Shown here: positions 1 through 14,667 of the stretch, piece after piece | How positions within the stretch are numbered: the stretch's first letter is position 1 | How the letters are laid out: each line of letters opens with the position of its first letter | Assembly (NCBI GenBank): GCA_037975125.1 | Contig: CM075862.1 | Span: forward strand, 47,223,020-47,287,019 | DNA: 64,000 nucleotides | Source of the DNA: Latrodectus hesperus | Taxonomy: Eukaryota; Arthropoda; Arachnida; Araneae; Theridiidae | Direction of reading: 5' to 3' | Program-made: the position numbers and the translations under genes | Notes under the pieces: model-generated | The model's input: the letters and a program-made list of their open reading frames with translations, nothing else | Database searches by the model: none | What the model was told of the DNA's origin: nothing

Positions 1-300
1 TCCAATCCTAAGTGGTCTATCATTATAATTCTTTAGTGACTGCTGTCGTAACTGTCCTAAATATTTTGAACGAAAACGGGACTTTAAAGCATCTCTAAGA
101 CGCTGTAAATATTTAATTCGTTTGATCAATTTCGCTTTGTCAACAAGGTCTGGTACTTCAGACGTTTTAGTTTCATGCAAGAATTGTTCGGGAGTTATAG
201 GTGGTTCATCATTGATGTCTTCCGACACATAGGTAAGAGGCATAGAGTTTATTAATTGTTCACAGTCACATAATACAGTAAGTAGTTCTTCGTACTCAAG
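1..300 (-). pseudogene. BEL/Pao integrase C-terminus (DUF5641 region), partial
   Basis: One uninterrupted minus-strand frame reads LEYEELLTVLCDCEQLINSM, then PLTYVSEDINDEPPITPEQF, KYLQRLRDALKSRF and NYNDRPLRIG. This is the end of the integrase core followed by the DUF5641-type tail that follows integrase in BEL/Pao elements. It continues past the window edge. Upstream, it is joined in frame at about position 300/301 to the protease linker, with the whole RT/RNase H and most of integrase missing, so the catalytic triad is not present in the window. Confidence 0.8.
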
Positions 301-344
301 AGAAGCTGAACTTTCAGAGCGTCGTTCAGAGTCAGAATCAAATT

Positions 345-893
345 TTCCCATTATGGTCCAGCCACAAGCCTAGTATTAACTGCTGTAATTCCTGACTTCA
401 GATTAATAATTTCACAATTTAATAGTTTACCAGCAATATCTGCCTAAATTAGCAATTTAATTTCCTTATCAACATTAAATGGATTTTTTTCTAAATCATT
501 TATTTTAATTCCTTGAGACTTGAGCTCATTTAACCAATGACCACATGGAATTTGTTTTATTTCATAATAAATTTGTTTCTGGCTAAGAACTTCTATTTTA
601 CATTTGTATTTACATTCAGTGTCACTTAATTCAATTAATCAATTTTTGTACACATTTTCAGGAGTCTCAATACCTTCAAATAAATATTGTTTAGTTTTAG
701 TTTCACCAATGTAATTAAAATTCATACTCTTAACAATATCTTCAGATATATAAGATTTCATAGAACTTCTATCAAATATAGCTCTAATAAATTTTTTCTT
801 TGAATCATTATGAATTTGGACAATTAAGTTTTGAAGCAAAACATCTGTAGATGTTATAAAACTATTAAGAGTGCTTGTTTTGTTTTCACACAT
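345..893 (-). pseudogene. BEL/Pao aspartic protease region (DUF1758-like)
   Basis: The minus strand reads VLLQNLIVQIHNDSKKKFIRAIFDRSSMKSYISEDIV in consecutive codons (868-737). This is the retropepsin-like protease start; the catalytic DSGS/DTGS position reads DRSS. A stop follows ENVYKN at 639; the same frame goes on through HWLNELKSQGIKINDLEKNP, then ADIAGKLL and GITAVNTRL, both typical of the BEL/Pao protease. A final frame change leads into WTIMGKFDSDSERRS. The altered active site and stops indicate loss of function. Confidence 0.75.
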
Positions 894-1080
894 TTTTCAA
901 CGTTTGATTTATCATCTGCTTATGAGATGGTAAATCTGGGCATAAAATAATAAAATGGCGATTTTTACATAAAGGACACTTTTGGCCAGACCTACATTGC
1001 CTACTTATATGATTTTTTTTTATGCAAACAAAACAAGCATTGTTCTTTTTTACAATATCCTTCTTACATTTCAGATTCAC
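886..1080 (-). pseudogene. BEL/Pao gag zinc knuckles
   Basis: This frame encodes two cysteine clusters: CFVCIKKNHISRQC, a CX2CX4HX4C-type CCHC knuckle, and CPLCKNRHFIILC, a second CX2CX4HX4C knuckle. Such knuckles bind element RNA during packaging. The segment sits exactly between the gag core and the protease, as expected. It is cut off from both by frame changes but the metal ligands are preserved. Confidence 0.8.
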
Positions 1081-1599
1081 AGAAAATGCGTCATTACAAT
1101 TTTCTGATAAATGGGATGAATTATCACAAAAAATGCATGCATTGTTTTTAAACTTAATTCCTTTATTATAATAATTATTATTATTACTATTGATACTTAA
1201 TAAGTCACGTGCAGTAGGAACAAATTTAGATTCATTAGTGTCATTTTAATTCTAAATTCTGCATCAACTTCTGTTTTAATAAAATCAATTAATAAATCCA
1301 AATCACTCTTACCTGAATCACTAGGGGTCACGCTTCTCTGTGTCTCTCCCAAATTTTTATTAAATCAGTTGGAAGAGCAGATTCTACCAATGGATATAAT
1401 ATGTGAGTAAATTTATCTTTTGTGAGCCCTAAAGGCTCAAGCACGGGTAGTTGCATTTGCAACTTATCGTACAGTATTATTAAATTAATACTTGATTTGT
1501 CAGTTATGACTAACTTTTATAACTCACGAACGTAAACTTGTATGAGAACGTTTTCTTTTCCATATCGGTCTGGTAGATAGTCTACAGATTTCTCTTAGT
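1080..1599 (-). pseudogene. BEL/Pao gag, central part (broken)
   Basis: After the stop near 1600, gag-like sequence continues on the minus strand, including DKFTHILYPLVESALPTDL and then, after a frame change near 1330, SGKSDLDLLIDFIKTEVDAE. This is what lies between the DUF1759 core and the zinc knuckles in BEL/Pao gag proteins. Several stops interrupt it. Assignment rests on collinearity with the flanking gag and zinc-knuckle segments. Confidence 0.6.
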
Positions 1600-2225
1600 T
1601 GGCTTCGTTGGCTGAAAAACTTTGCACTATTTGTCTTGGAATGGAATTATTGCATTGATTTGAATTATTGCATTGGACATAATTGGATTGAAGCAAGTAA
1701 TGGAATTCGTCTCTGATATCAATTCGGCAATCTTCATGTATCTTACTAAATCTATTCCAGAAGTTCAGCGAGTTCTTCGGATCGCCATCAAATTGTACGA
1801 GTTCTATTTCAGGCAATTTCTGTTTCGTAGATGACATCACAGGATCAGCGACCGTTGACGTGGCACTGTTCCCCTCTGTCGAAGCAGTCATTTAGCTTTT
1901 TCGTAAATTTGCTTACTTTAACTTTATATTCAGAAAATGTTTCATAATATTCTTGTGCCGTTTCGTATTCCTTTTCGAATTCCGCTTCTTTACAACCCTT
2001 CTTTTGAAAAAGTTCAAAATAGTTCTTATCAATCGAACGTAATATCTCGTATTTTTCTGTGAGTTACTCGAAACAGATTTCTACTTCTTCATTATCCTTC
2101 TGTATTGATTTTATTAAACCTTCAAGTTTATTAACAACTTTCGTAAAAGCAGAACGTAATGCTTTTCTTTCTTGCTTGATGTTGTCGAAATCTATTCTTA
2201 ATAATGGAATATAAAGCAAAAGCAC
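1600..2225 (-). pseudogene. BEL/Pao gag, N-terminal part
   Basis: The region 2215-1880 reads as a charged helical N-terminus, with stretches such as DNIKQERKALRSAF and EFEKEYETAQEYYETF, broken by one in-frame stop. A frame change follows, and 1891-1600 continues in another frame with KLPEIELVQFDGDPKN and FWNRFSKIHEDCRIDI. That is the conserved gag core (DUF1759-type) of BEL/Pao elements. Gag would form the particle shell that packages element RNA. The frame change near 1885 and a stop near 1600 make it a pseudogene. Confidence 0.8.
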
Positions 2226-2294
2226 TTAATTATCGGTGAGTTGAGTTAAATTATGTTTAAAAAATAGCATATATCCCACCTGGGATGCCAGAAA

Positions 2295-2523
2295 TGTGGA
2301 GAATACTTAATCCAAAGCTGGTCTCTCACCAATAAAGAAATTAATAGAAGCCATTGTAGCATAAGACATTTATTAACAACACATACAGAAAGACATCCAA
2401 AACAGAAGTGAGGGTTAAAAACATAAGCTAAATAGAAAACTTAAGCTTTTAAGTGACAGCAGTGGTGGCTGACGATACACTGCACATAAGTGAGAGGAGG
2501 GGCAAAAGCTCCTGCTATTGACA
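2295..2523 (-). repeat. 5' LTR of the BEL/Pao element
   Basis: On the minus strand this segment begins TGTCAATAGC and ends CTCCACA, a TG...CA boundary pair. It holds an AATAAA polyadenylation signal about two thirds of the way along. Immediately downstream, after four bases, lies TGGCATCCCAGGTGGGA, which has the look of a tRNA primer binding site followed by the gag leader. Length is about 229 bp. The outer boundary is inferred from the TG...CA rule, as the second LTR is not in the window. Confidence 0.65.
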
Positions 2524-3071
2524 TTGTCGGATAGTTGAAGATTACTAAAATGTGTATATAATTCTTCTTAAAGTTTACGTAAAAATATTTTATTTAACAA
2601 ATTATTGAAATTGTCCATCTTTAACGTAGATGCGGTCATCATAGATAAAGATGGATTTCTAATCAGGAGTCTTCTGATTTATATTTTATTGAATGGGCTT
2701 CAATATTGAGGAATCTATGGGGTTCAACAAAATACAGAAAAGGCCTTAGGAATTCACTCACATTTGAGTTCTATTGACTTCAGTGTACAGGTGAAATTAA
2801 AGAATATTTACATGCTCAAAATTGTCTTAAATACAATACAATTTAACGATGAAATTATTTGATTTAGTTTGAGTTTAAAAATACGTATTACCCAGCCAAA
2901 AATGAGGAGAAAGGGACAAGATGTCATTAGCATCTTAAGTGAACTGGAAGAAAGTAATTAACATTATACAAGAATGCAATGCTACTAAGTAAAATATATA
3001 AAAATAAAAGAAGTAAGAAAAAGTAAAATAAATTAAAAATATATATATACTGTCCTTGTCTTGTAAACACA
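2524..3071. other. AT-rich sequence without recognised feature
   Basis: This is the outer flank of the BEL/Pao LTR. No open frame of note and no repeat structure was seen on either strand. Confidence 0.4.
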
Positions 3072-3311
3072 GGTGCCGTATAATCCATGAGTCAAATTCT
3101 GAGATTGGCGATTTTTGGCGGAATTTCTTATTTATCTGGCAACCTTGTTTTTGTTACGTCATACATATGGAAATTTATAAAAATTATGCAGAGAATTCTA
3201 TTTTGGTAACTCTATTATTTATGTCATCACGCACGTCACGATGCGTCATCTTGGCAACATTTCTTCATCACCAAAAAATTCAGAATTTGGAATCATGGAT
3301 TATACGGCACC
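3072..3311. mobile_element. MITE-like element with about 30-bp terminal inverted repeats
   Basis: The left end (3072-3101) starts GGTGCCGTATAATCCATGA and ends CAAATTCTG. The reverse complement of the right end (3281-3311) is the same sequence with two or three differences. The interior has weaker inverted similarity, for example a TGGCAAC motif on each side. Total length is 240 bp. There is no transposase, and the 104-codon plus-strand frame across it is incidental. Target duplication is unclear, so the superfamily cannot be assigned. Confidence 0.7.
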
Positions 3312-5734
3312 ATAAAGTAGATGTTTTGTCGTTTCTTTTTCATTTTGCTTTTTCTAATGTTCTATTGTAAACGTGTTAAGGGCTTGAATCATAGGAAAAT
3401 GCATTCTCAGGTCGATGCTTAGGTTTTTACATATAAGAAATTACTTTATTAACTAAATTATTTACTTTCAATATTTTTTATTTTGTTTAAAATGAGTTGA
3501 AGTTCTTATTTGATATGGGTATCATGTCCAAATAAATCCGACTATTGGCTCAAAGTGGCTCAAAATGACTTCTTAATTCATGCTTTTAGATATTTGTAAC
3601 AATCAATGTTTTAAGCACAAATTGACCATAGAATTAAAAATCAAAGGATTATAATAGGAGATACTTTAATGAATTTCAAGAAAACGCTAAATGACACAAG
3701 AGGGTTGGTAAATTTGGCACAAGGGAAATTGGTGAGTAGAAGAGTCGGGCAAAAAATCTTGAATCTGACGAAGACGAAAATTAGTAAAGGTAGCATTTTC
3801 AAGAAATTTTGGTAGCAATATTGCTAAAGATTTGATAGCTTAAAAATAATCACTTAGAATAATAGATAATTATCATGATTTTGAAAGGAACTTTTACAAA
3901 TGAAAAAATATAATTAAAAAATACTTTATTACAGGTGAAATCATAATTTTTCTCATAGCTGACGACACTCAGATATTTGATAGCGAATTCGCCTTGTTTG
4001 CTGCTGTTCGAAGAATACGATTTTAAAAAAAGCAGCAAATTCGTGGCTCGTCGGATTTATGATACCGTCTCAGTTCAATGTTTATTAATTATGTGTGACA
4101 TAGATGCAACTTAACAAAGTTAAGTAATCATGAACTCACCTGGAAAGAGAGAAACAACTACTTTAATAGTTAATAAATGTGGATAAAATATACTATATAA
4201 AGAAAATCAACATCTAGAATAAAAGGCCGATGCCATATATCTTCATCCTTTATAATGTTTCTTACATTGTAAAAATTAAAATATGAATGCTATTTATAAA
4301 AGTATAAACAAAAGCTTTTATAACCATATTTGAAACAATGCGATAACAGTTGTGAAAACTAAAAAAAATAATATTCATTTTTTTCAATTGGAAAACTAGA
4401 AGCTTTATTTAAATACTAATTTACACCTGAATCTTGTTGTAACTATTAGTTGCATATACATATCAAACAACACATATACATATGAAATTTTTCAAGACTT
4501 TGGAGATAGTTCTCTGTAACAGACACATTTGTAAAATTAGTTGCGGCTTAAGAGTGTTAAATATAGCACAGAGTATAGCTCCTTCCTGATAAGGCAACTA
4601 TTCTTTTAACACTATAAAATATCTTAAAAAATTAACATTAGAAAGAAAGAACAAACTAATCGTGAGCTAACCTTTTCAAATGGGATATTTACAAAATAAT
4701 AGATGATTATGGTTGGTTTTAATCGTAAAATCATGAACTGACAAACATTTCATATATACATGAGATAACGTTTGCTTCATTTGCATCACTGTAATGAAGT
4801 TATTTATATAAAAAGCTATAATTTTTTTTTACATTGATGACTTAGACTCCTACTAATTAAATTAAAGATACATGTTAGTAATATTAAATGAAATGTTTTG
4901 CAATAGTAAGTGCAGTTTAAGTTAATAGACTCATGCATTATAAAAATATTTTTCTACTAAAGTTAAAAAAAATGTTTCTTATTAAATTTGCTCTTATAAA
5001 TCAAATATTAAAAGTTATTTACATTATTTAATCAAATATTATAAGTAACAGACAGTTACTGAGAGCAAACAATATAATATAAATATGAAAAAAATCATAT
5101 CCAATAGATTTTTTATTTAAAAATTCAAATTGTAAAAAGCAAAAAATATTAATAAAACTACTTATAATATAATTCAAAGAAAATCATTTATTAATAAATT
5201 TCACTTTTTACATATATAAAACATTTACTTTTATAACAATATCAAAAATACGAACAATATCATCCTAGTTTATCAAATATAATTGATTAAGATTTATTTC
5301 ATAATGTTATTATAATTGCTATAATTTTCATAGCAGTTTTTATATAAATTAGTAGAAAACAAATCGAAATAAGATGCAAATTCAAAATTTAAGCAATTAA
5401 GTGCAATTGAAACAATATAGTAAAAAGCACTGCTTCAGTGATTCCAGCCTGTTTGGCGCATCCCTTAAAGTGGTAAAAGTGATATCACCATGCGTTTGTG
5501 AACATCCAAGAGAATATATTGCATAAAAAAATTTATTTACTGACTAAAAGTAAAGCACACAAATAGAAAACAAAATATAATTGACTTAATATTTAATAAT
5601 TAACTTATTAAACTAAAACCACTAATTAAATCAAATTATTAACTTTATTAATTTAGTATGTTTTGATTAAGAAATTAATAACAACTTACTAACTATAAAA
5701 TAAGTTTAATAATTAATTAGGACAGCATTCAGTT

Positions 5735-5738
<4 letters not shown>
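3312..5738. other. AT-rich sequence without recognised feature
   Basis: Only short frames occur and none resembles a known protein. No repeat longer than simple A/T runs was recognised. Confidence 0.4.

Positions 5739-5812
<74 letters not shown>
5739..5812. repeat. (TA)n microsatellite
   Basis: Pure TA dinucleotide run of about 74 bp. Confidence 0.95.
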
Positions 5813-7831
<2,019 letters not shown>

Positions 7832-10800
7832 CTGAAATATAAAATAATTATTTCAATTAAATAGTGTAATTATAAAAACGATATTTGATATTGCGAAACA
7901 GGCAAAAAAATAAAAATTAATTTTAATATATTTGAATTATGTTTTTCTAATATTATCACATTGAAAGAGTATTTCCTTTCATGTAAAACATATCCATTCC
8001 AAAAACAACTCCCTTCAAATTAAATGTTAATTTTTTTAGTGTATTTTCTTTTAATAAAGAATGCTTCCCTAAAGAGTTTTAATTATTTTGGTCTAATTTT
8101 ATTTTACAAATAATGCTTCTTTAGGAATTATTGTTCATTCAGCATCAAATTACAGTGTTACCAAATTTAAAATAAATCAATATTTAGTAATACTTGATTT
8201 CATTTTCAAGTCTAACATATCTAAAATAGTAGACTAATATGCCTAAAATATTTAATTAAATTCAGATTTCTGAAATTTTTTGTCGTTATAATACATATTT
8301 CCCCATAATATATCTGTAAATGTGATCATTCACTAATTCAGTAAATATTTGAATTGTTTTTAATAAATATTCAAAATAATGATTAAATAAATTGGAAATA
8401 TTAATGTAATATTAGATTTCAGATTACGAAAAAAGATCCCAGTTTAAATAAATGTTGCTGGAAGAATAACATTCACAGCAAGTGATGATAAATCATCACA
8501 TATTCTTTATGGAAAAGACAAATTATAAAAATAAAAATGATGTTGAGATCAAAACAAAATGAAATTATATTTTGCTACAATCTTTAATATATGTTTCTTT
8601 CAATGTAGTATTCTTTTTTTCACTAAATTTCTAATAAACATTAAGAAATGATGTAACTTTTTAATGCAAGGAGTTATATTATTTACTTCAAGTCGCCTAT
8701 GTATGGCAAAAACAGGATTAGCTAAAATACGTTTTTTTATTTCACTAACATATTTCATGTAATTAAGTACATAAATAGTTTTGTCATGGTCATCATGAAT
8801 AAATATTTTTATGATTATCTTGTTTATTGTCATTAATAATGTCTGATAAATATTTTTCGAAGCAATTTTCATATAACTTTACAAATCATTGTTAAGAAAC
8901 ATATAAACATTTTTTTAAGTTAAAATTATTATGCTATATTCCCATGTCTAGAAAATTTTCTTAAACAAAAGAAATATAACTTTTTAATTTAATTAACTTT
9001 CGTTAAAAAATTGTAACTTTATATAAAGTTCTAACATTTCATTAACTCACATAATTAACATTAAAAGATCAAATGTAAATGATTTAAATTACTTGAAAAC
9101 ATAAAATACGCACCCTTTCATTGATGTAATTAAATTACCTATAAATAGAAATATAATTATTATTATGAATTCTTAGAAACTCTATATTTTCTCATTAACG
9201 CTAGAGAAAAATTATAAAAAACGCATATATATAAATCACAGAAGATGCCGAAGTCATTATACATTTAACTTTCGAATTCAAAAGGAGTTTCATTTTTTAT
9301 AATTTTGCTTTATTTATATTTAATTTTCCTTCATATTACCATTCAGTCTATTTTATTTATGAATTTTTAAGGAATGTTTCAGTTTGATTTTTTTTTACAT
9401 TTTAAATGATAATGCCTTCATTTAAATATTTATAACATTATGCAAATGACTTTTAAAACTGAACATTATGCTTTTAAAAAGAAAAAAAATCTTCATCGAG
9501 AGATTTTGCAGATTCCGATTTAAAATTTAATGAAAATAACGTAATGATTGGTAAAAATGGTTTGAAAATGAATTAGTTGAGGTTAATAAAATTAAAATTT
9601 TATAATGTTAATGAAATTAAAATAACGTGAAAATACTTTCCTAAATACTTAAAAATACCATTTTTTCAAAAAATGTAAGATGAAAGCAAAGTATGTTTCA
9701 AAGTATCAACTCATTCTTATGTAAATTAGCACTGTTCTTAAAGATTAACATTTTTACTTTAATTATTTTTTTCTTCCTCTGCTTCAGCTAACATAATTAT
9801 AAACGCTTTTATGAAATATTTTGTACATTATTATCGCAATTTGAATTTTTGTTCTCAATGTAATTATGATTTTCACTATTTTTCCAGATTATTTCAATTA
9901 TTACAAAATTTTATATTCTATAAGTGGTACTATAATTTTAATCACGTGACCTTTCTCATGGAGTAGTGTACATTTAGCAGTAAAATTTTATTAACTTTCA
10001 TTACTTTCACAGCATTTATTAAGAAAAGAATATTTCTGTAATATCATATGATTAAGATTATTTCTCCTATCGATATAATAAAAGGTTAATTTGATAGCAC
10101 ATTATATAATAGGACACTTGATGATGGTCGCCAGGAAAGTAAGTGTGTCCTCTAAATTTAGAAATGGCACAAGATCTTCAAATCTTGTATACTATAATCA
10201 GAGGTATCAGTTTACTTAGAGGACAATGCAACTACGCCCTATTTTACGTTTCCCATACTCAGTTAGTAGAAATGGTGGTATCCGGTTTGGACAGATTTCG
10301 ATCCCATAATCTTTTTGCCACGAATTCGATTCTTGGGCTTACAATGTGACCAAGTCTATACAACTAATTTAGTTTCTTTGGAAAACATGGAAATTCAACT
10401 AGGAATAACCCCTTCAAGAAGCTGCACTTTCACATTCGATTAAATATGCTGATTACCTGTACTGTTGTGATACGTTTTTTTCTTAATATAAATTTCTTTT
10501 ACATCTTAGAATTTTGTTTTCCCTTAAATGCTTTTCACAGACTTCAATTTATAGAATAGAAGGAATTAAGAAACACTGGAAACGACCTTGATATTAATTG
10601 AAAAATTAAGTTATTAAGTTTAATTAATTAAATCACCAGAGTTGCTTCGCATTTCGTATAAGTAAGAGAATAATGCTCTGGACTCCTTTTTCCTTTGGAA
10701 ATATTGAGTACGAATTTGCACTCTAGTTAGCTTTTAAAAGAAGACAATATGCTTTAAAAATATTACTTAGTATATTGGGTTGCTTATTTGACTGTAAATC

Positions 10801-11907
10801 AATATGAAATTTTAATGAAGTAACCATAATCTGTTACTTGAAAGAATAAGAATCTAAAACACTGAAAAAATTTAAAATGTCTTCCTGGTATTGATTTTTG
10901 ATAAATATTTTTTTTCAATAATATATTTTTTTCTCAAATCAATCTTTTTGAATTAATTTCAATTATATTTATGAAATTTTTCCAGCACAGATGGGATTCT
11001 ATCCTAAAAGTTAACTACAGAAATGTATTTTCGTATCTGTATTTTTTATTGTTTTGTAACTACTGTTCGTTTCTTATGTAATTAACATCAATTGATACTA
11101 ACATCTGCCTAGCTGATTTTATATTATTTTTAGTACAACTAGGCTATATACATAAATTTTGTAAGGTCTCATGTACGTTTGCTTTGAATTGCAAGACTCA
11201 ACTACCGTTAAACTTAAGGCTTTTGTAGAGTAAGGCTTCATACAGAAGAAAATAAATTGCTACAAATATTTTTATATATATATTTCAAGCAATTGTTATT
11301 TTATTACTATGTTTCTCTGATAATAGCAAATACAATGACTAATTAAAATATAGTTGATTAAATTAAATTATACCTGAATTTGAAGTGAGTCATGCATTAT
11401 AGAATGTTGAAACTGTATTTATTACATGTTATTACATAATTTTTGCCTTACATATTATTAAGTGAAGAATGTCATTATGCAGTGTTAGCATTAACATTTG
11501 ATGTAAAATATGTTCGATAAAATCCACATATAATGCCTTCAAAATTATACAAGGATCCGCTTTATGTATGAAAATAAGAATGTCATTCATTTCTTTAAAT
11601 CTGGAATTTTCACTTTTGTATCTTGAATTTACATTTTTAAATTTTTCAACGGATTTTCCTAAGAAAGTAAATAATAATAATGACGCACTTTTATTTAAAG
11701 TTTTAGTAAAAAAATGATAAAATAAGGAAAACAAGAAAGTTCTTGCTGATTTCAGGTTGTCAATAAAGGAAGTGAAAATAAGTATACAAATTAATGTATT
11801 ACATAGTTGAGGTATTGGTGAGCCAAGTATATGAATATCAATCATTAAAACACCAGGTACAGTGCTCACATTCGTCAATCGTAACTGGTATAATAGTGAA
11901 GAGAAAT
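7832..11907. other. AT-rich sequence without recognised gene
   Basis: No recognised protein or RNA. The patch 10090-10380 is less AT-rich and contains an inverted pair (GTCCTCTAAAT near 10146 and TACTTAGAGGAC near 10212) and a weak B-box-like GATTTCGATCCC near 10287. It may be an old SINE or MITE, but the evidence is insufficient. Confidence 0.35.
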
Positions 11908-11923
11908 GTACGTGTAGAAACAT
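11432..11923 (-). CDS. Unrecognised 163-codon open frame, doubtful
   Basis: This is the longest open frame in the window that is neither in a (TA)n tract nor assignable to a transposon. The translation is rich in Leu, Ile, Phe and His, without a recognisable domain. The N-terminal third is hydrophobic, for example LCNTLICILIFTSFI, but no clean signal peptide or membrane topology stands out. It abuts, on the opposite strand, the start of the mariner relic. It may be chance, part of an unrecognised repeat, or a pseudo-exon. I see no codon pattern that argues for selection. Confidence 0.12.
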   Translation of the reverse strand: MFLHVHFSSLLYQLRLTNVSTVPGVLMIDIHILGSPIPQLCNTLICILIFTSFIDNLKSARTFLFSLFYHFFTKTLNKSASLLLFTFLGKSVEKFKNVNSRYKSENSRFKEMNDILIFIHKADPCIILKALYVDFIEHILHQMLMLTLHNDILHLIICKAKIM

Positions 11924-12425
11924 CTCGTTCGGTGTTATTTGTTTTACGACTTCAAAGAGGACTTATCAGCTGCAGTATCAAGTCACCGAGTATATTAATA
12001 TTTTGGGAATAGTTCTGTGAATAAGCGTATGGCAAAGTATTGGTTTTACAAAATCAAGTTGGGAGATAAGTCTTTCTGTGAGGAAGCTGACGTTTTGTGG
12101 ACTAGTTCTCAAGAAAATCACTCTGAGTTGCTGTCAACGGGCCAAACGGTCATAGCGTGCCTGTAATCGCAGCAATTGGAACGTATGCAACTTCTATTGC
12201 AACAGAAGGCACCAGAGCTGGGTAATCGCAAGTGTGTACTGTTCTTGACCTGTAAAGGGAAGCCGCAAGTTAATCGGGAGATCAGGAATATCATGCAGGT
12301 ACTTGGTTTGAAGATTTAGCAGATTATCATCTCTTCCATTTCTTAGACAATCATCTTCGTGGAGAACTTTTCAGCAATGAAGCGGACTTGTGTCAAACAC
12401 TTACCGACTTCTTTAGATTTAAACT
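11908..12425 (+). pseudogene. mariner transposase relic
   Basis: The plus strand has mariner motifs in order. The N-terminal DNA-binding part ends in VNKRMAKYWFYKIKLGDKSF (12025-12084). After an internal deletion come ELLSTGQTVIACL, a stop where Tyr is usual, SQQLERMQ, and LQQKAPELGNRK (12125-12230). The HDN-type block with the second catalytic Asp has decayed to LTCKGKPQ. The next part, ending VLGLKI, stops at 12319; after a deletion of the SPD(L) region, a shifted frame reads DYHLFHFLDNHLRGE (12322-12366) and NEADLCQTLTDFF. Length is about half of a full transposase of about 340 residues. In life the enzyme cuts and pastes DNA at TA sites; this copy is dead. No terminal repeats were found. 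Confidence 0.85.
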
Positions 12426-13599
12426 CTCTTATTTTACCTTAAGATAGTTGGACAACAGGAGATACATTGGCAAAAGGAGCTGGATGCCGATAGGGATTAA
12501 TTTGAGGATTAACAATAGGCTACACTTTCTGCAGGTCATGTGTTTCTTGGTCATAAAAATGTCAAGAACTTTCTTGTTTACCTTATAACTGTATATGGCC
12601 AAAATAAGCTTTAACAAAAAGTATTATTCTTTAAAAATGTTTTTTTATTATTGATTTTATTAGAAGGCTTACTTTAATAGAAATCCTATTGATGGACCAT
12701 CAGTTCACAGGAATAAGAATATAATAAGCTCATTTTGCAAAATAATCTTCATATAAGCATTTTTTACTGTAAAATTAAAACTTGTCTGAGAGTCAAATCG
12801 AAGCACTTCGTATTGCTCAGAAGCAAACAAATTGCCACTTGAATAAATTTTAAAAATATTGCGTCATAATTTAATTGAAAATCTGCCTTTCAATCCACCA
12901 TTAATTTTTAAATAGCTATCTTTATCAATGTCCTGAGATTTGAATCTTTTAGGGCTTGCTGTAAAAATGTGACATTCTATATTTAAATTCTGGTTGCATA
13001 GCAATTTATATCATAATAATTAAACATGGTTTTTTTGACAGAATGGTTTTTTTGTTAGTACACTTAACATAACAAACACCTGTTAATAAATTTATAAACT
13101 TTTTATAAGATTATTTATTCATTGTATGCATGTTGTATATATGTATAAAAGGGAAATCAAATATGAAAAATTACTTTTTTGTTTTACCTCATAAATCTGG
13201 AAACGAATTAGTAGACTTTAAAAACACATTTAATGTATAACTAAAACGCAGGACAACTGTCATATCGCCAAATTTTGATGAAAGGAGTTTTAACACCCCT
13301 TAGGGTAGTTGCAAACCAAGAGGATATTTAATAAATAGAGGGCTTATTCACATATCCCAAAGAAGTAAACCTTTTAACATCCCAACAACTATTATGACAG
13401 ACGTGCATGTATAAGTGCAAAGCAAATATCTAATTGTTAAACAATGGTTGGAATTTTAGACCCGAGAAATTACGCTCTGAAAAGCTTTCGCTTCCACTAA
13501 ATACCAAAAGGCATTAATGCATTATTTAAAAATATTTATATTTAAATTACTTCTATTTAATGTATATTCATAAATAATGCTAGTTTTTTACGCTGAACT
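12426..13599. other. AT-rich sequence without recognised feature
   Basis: Short frames only. The downstream part of the mariner element, if any, was not recognised here. Confidence 0.35.
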
Positions 13600-13875
13600 A
13601 TTCAATGATGGACTGGGAGCATGAGAGCGTATTCTAGAAAAAATAATTCCGAATTCGATTCACACCAATGGTGTACAACGAGAGATAAATGTGGTAGTTT
13701 CTCTCCTACTGTGCGTTTGTTGGAATGAGTGAATACGAATTTTCTGGGTTTCTTCCCTTACGACAGTTGAATATATTCAAATTTATGAGCTTTCCTGGAA
13801 GGCACTTCATGTGCTGGGCTTTAAAATTGTACAGCAGCCTTAGGACATGAAGTCGTGTATTACGTGGCGTATTCT
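13600..13875 (+). mobile_element. Possible tRNA-derived SINE, uncertain
   Basis: This is a less AT-rich patch with a B-box-like GAATTCGATTCACACC at about 13652 and, about 45 bases upstream, an A-box-like GGGAGCATGAGAGCG. The body resembles no other SINE in the window. It could be an old copy of a different family or an unrelated repeat. Confidence 0.3.
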
Positions 13876-14130
13876 AAAATAATTTCAAATTTAACAATAT
13901 GAAAAAGGAATAAAAATTAACAGGTTATTTCAATCGATATATAAAAGCTTATTCCTACCATAAATCTAGTTTGTATTATTTTTGAATTGATCAAATACAT
14001 GACAATCATGGCATTGAATTTTTTAACCGTAAAATTTAAGAAATATAATGATTTTATTAAAAAAATCAATGATTTTCCTCCAAATATTGTAATGCATCTA
14101 ATTTAATGAAGTAATATAAATGTTTCAAAG

Positions 14131-14560
<430 letters not shown>

Positions 14561-14565
14561 ATATT

Positions 14566-14667
<102 letters not shown>

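Larger units (their letters stand above)
1..2523 (-). mobile_element. BEL/Pao LTR retrotransposon, partial and degenerate
   Basis: Read on the minus strand, the order is LTR (2523-2295), primer binding site, gag, zinc knuckles, aspartic protease and the C-terminal end of integrase, which runs off the window at base 1. The order and the protein motifs fit the BEL/Pao superfamily. Reverse transcriptase and RNase H are absent, and gag and protease contain several stops and frame changes, so this copy cannot be autonomous. The distal LTR would lie outside the window, before base 1. Confidence 0.85.

Noticed and set aside
3056..3370. 104-codon plus-strand open frame
   Set aside because: It spans the MITE from one inverted end to the other and has no recognisable protein; the palindromic structure explains the sequence better.
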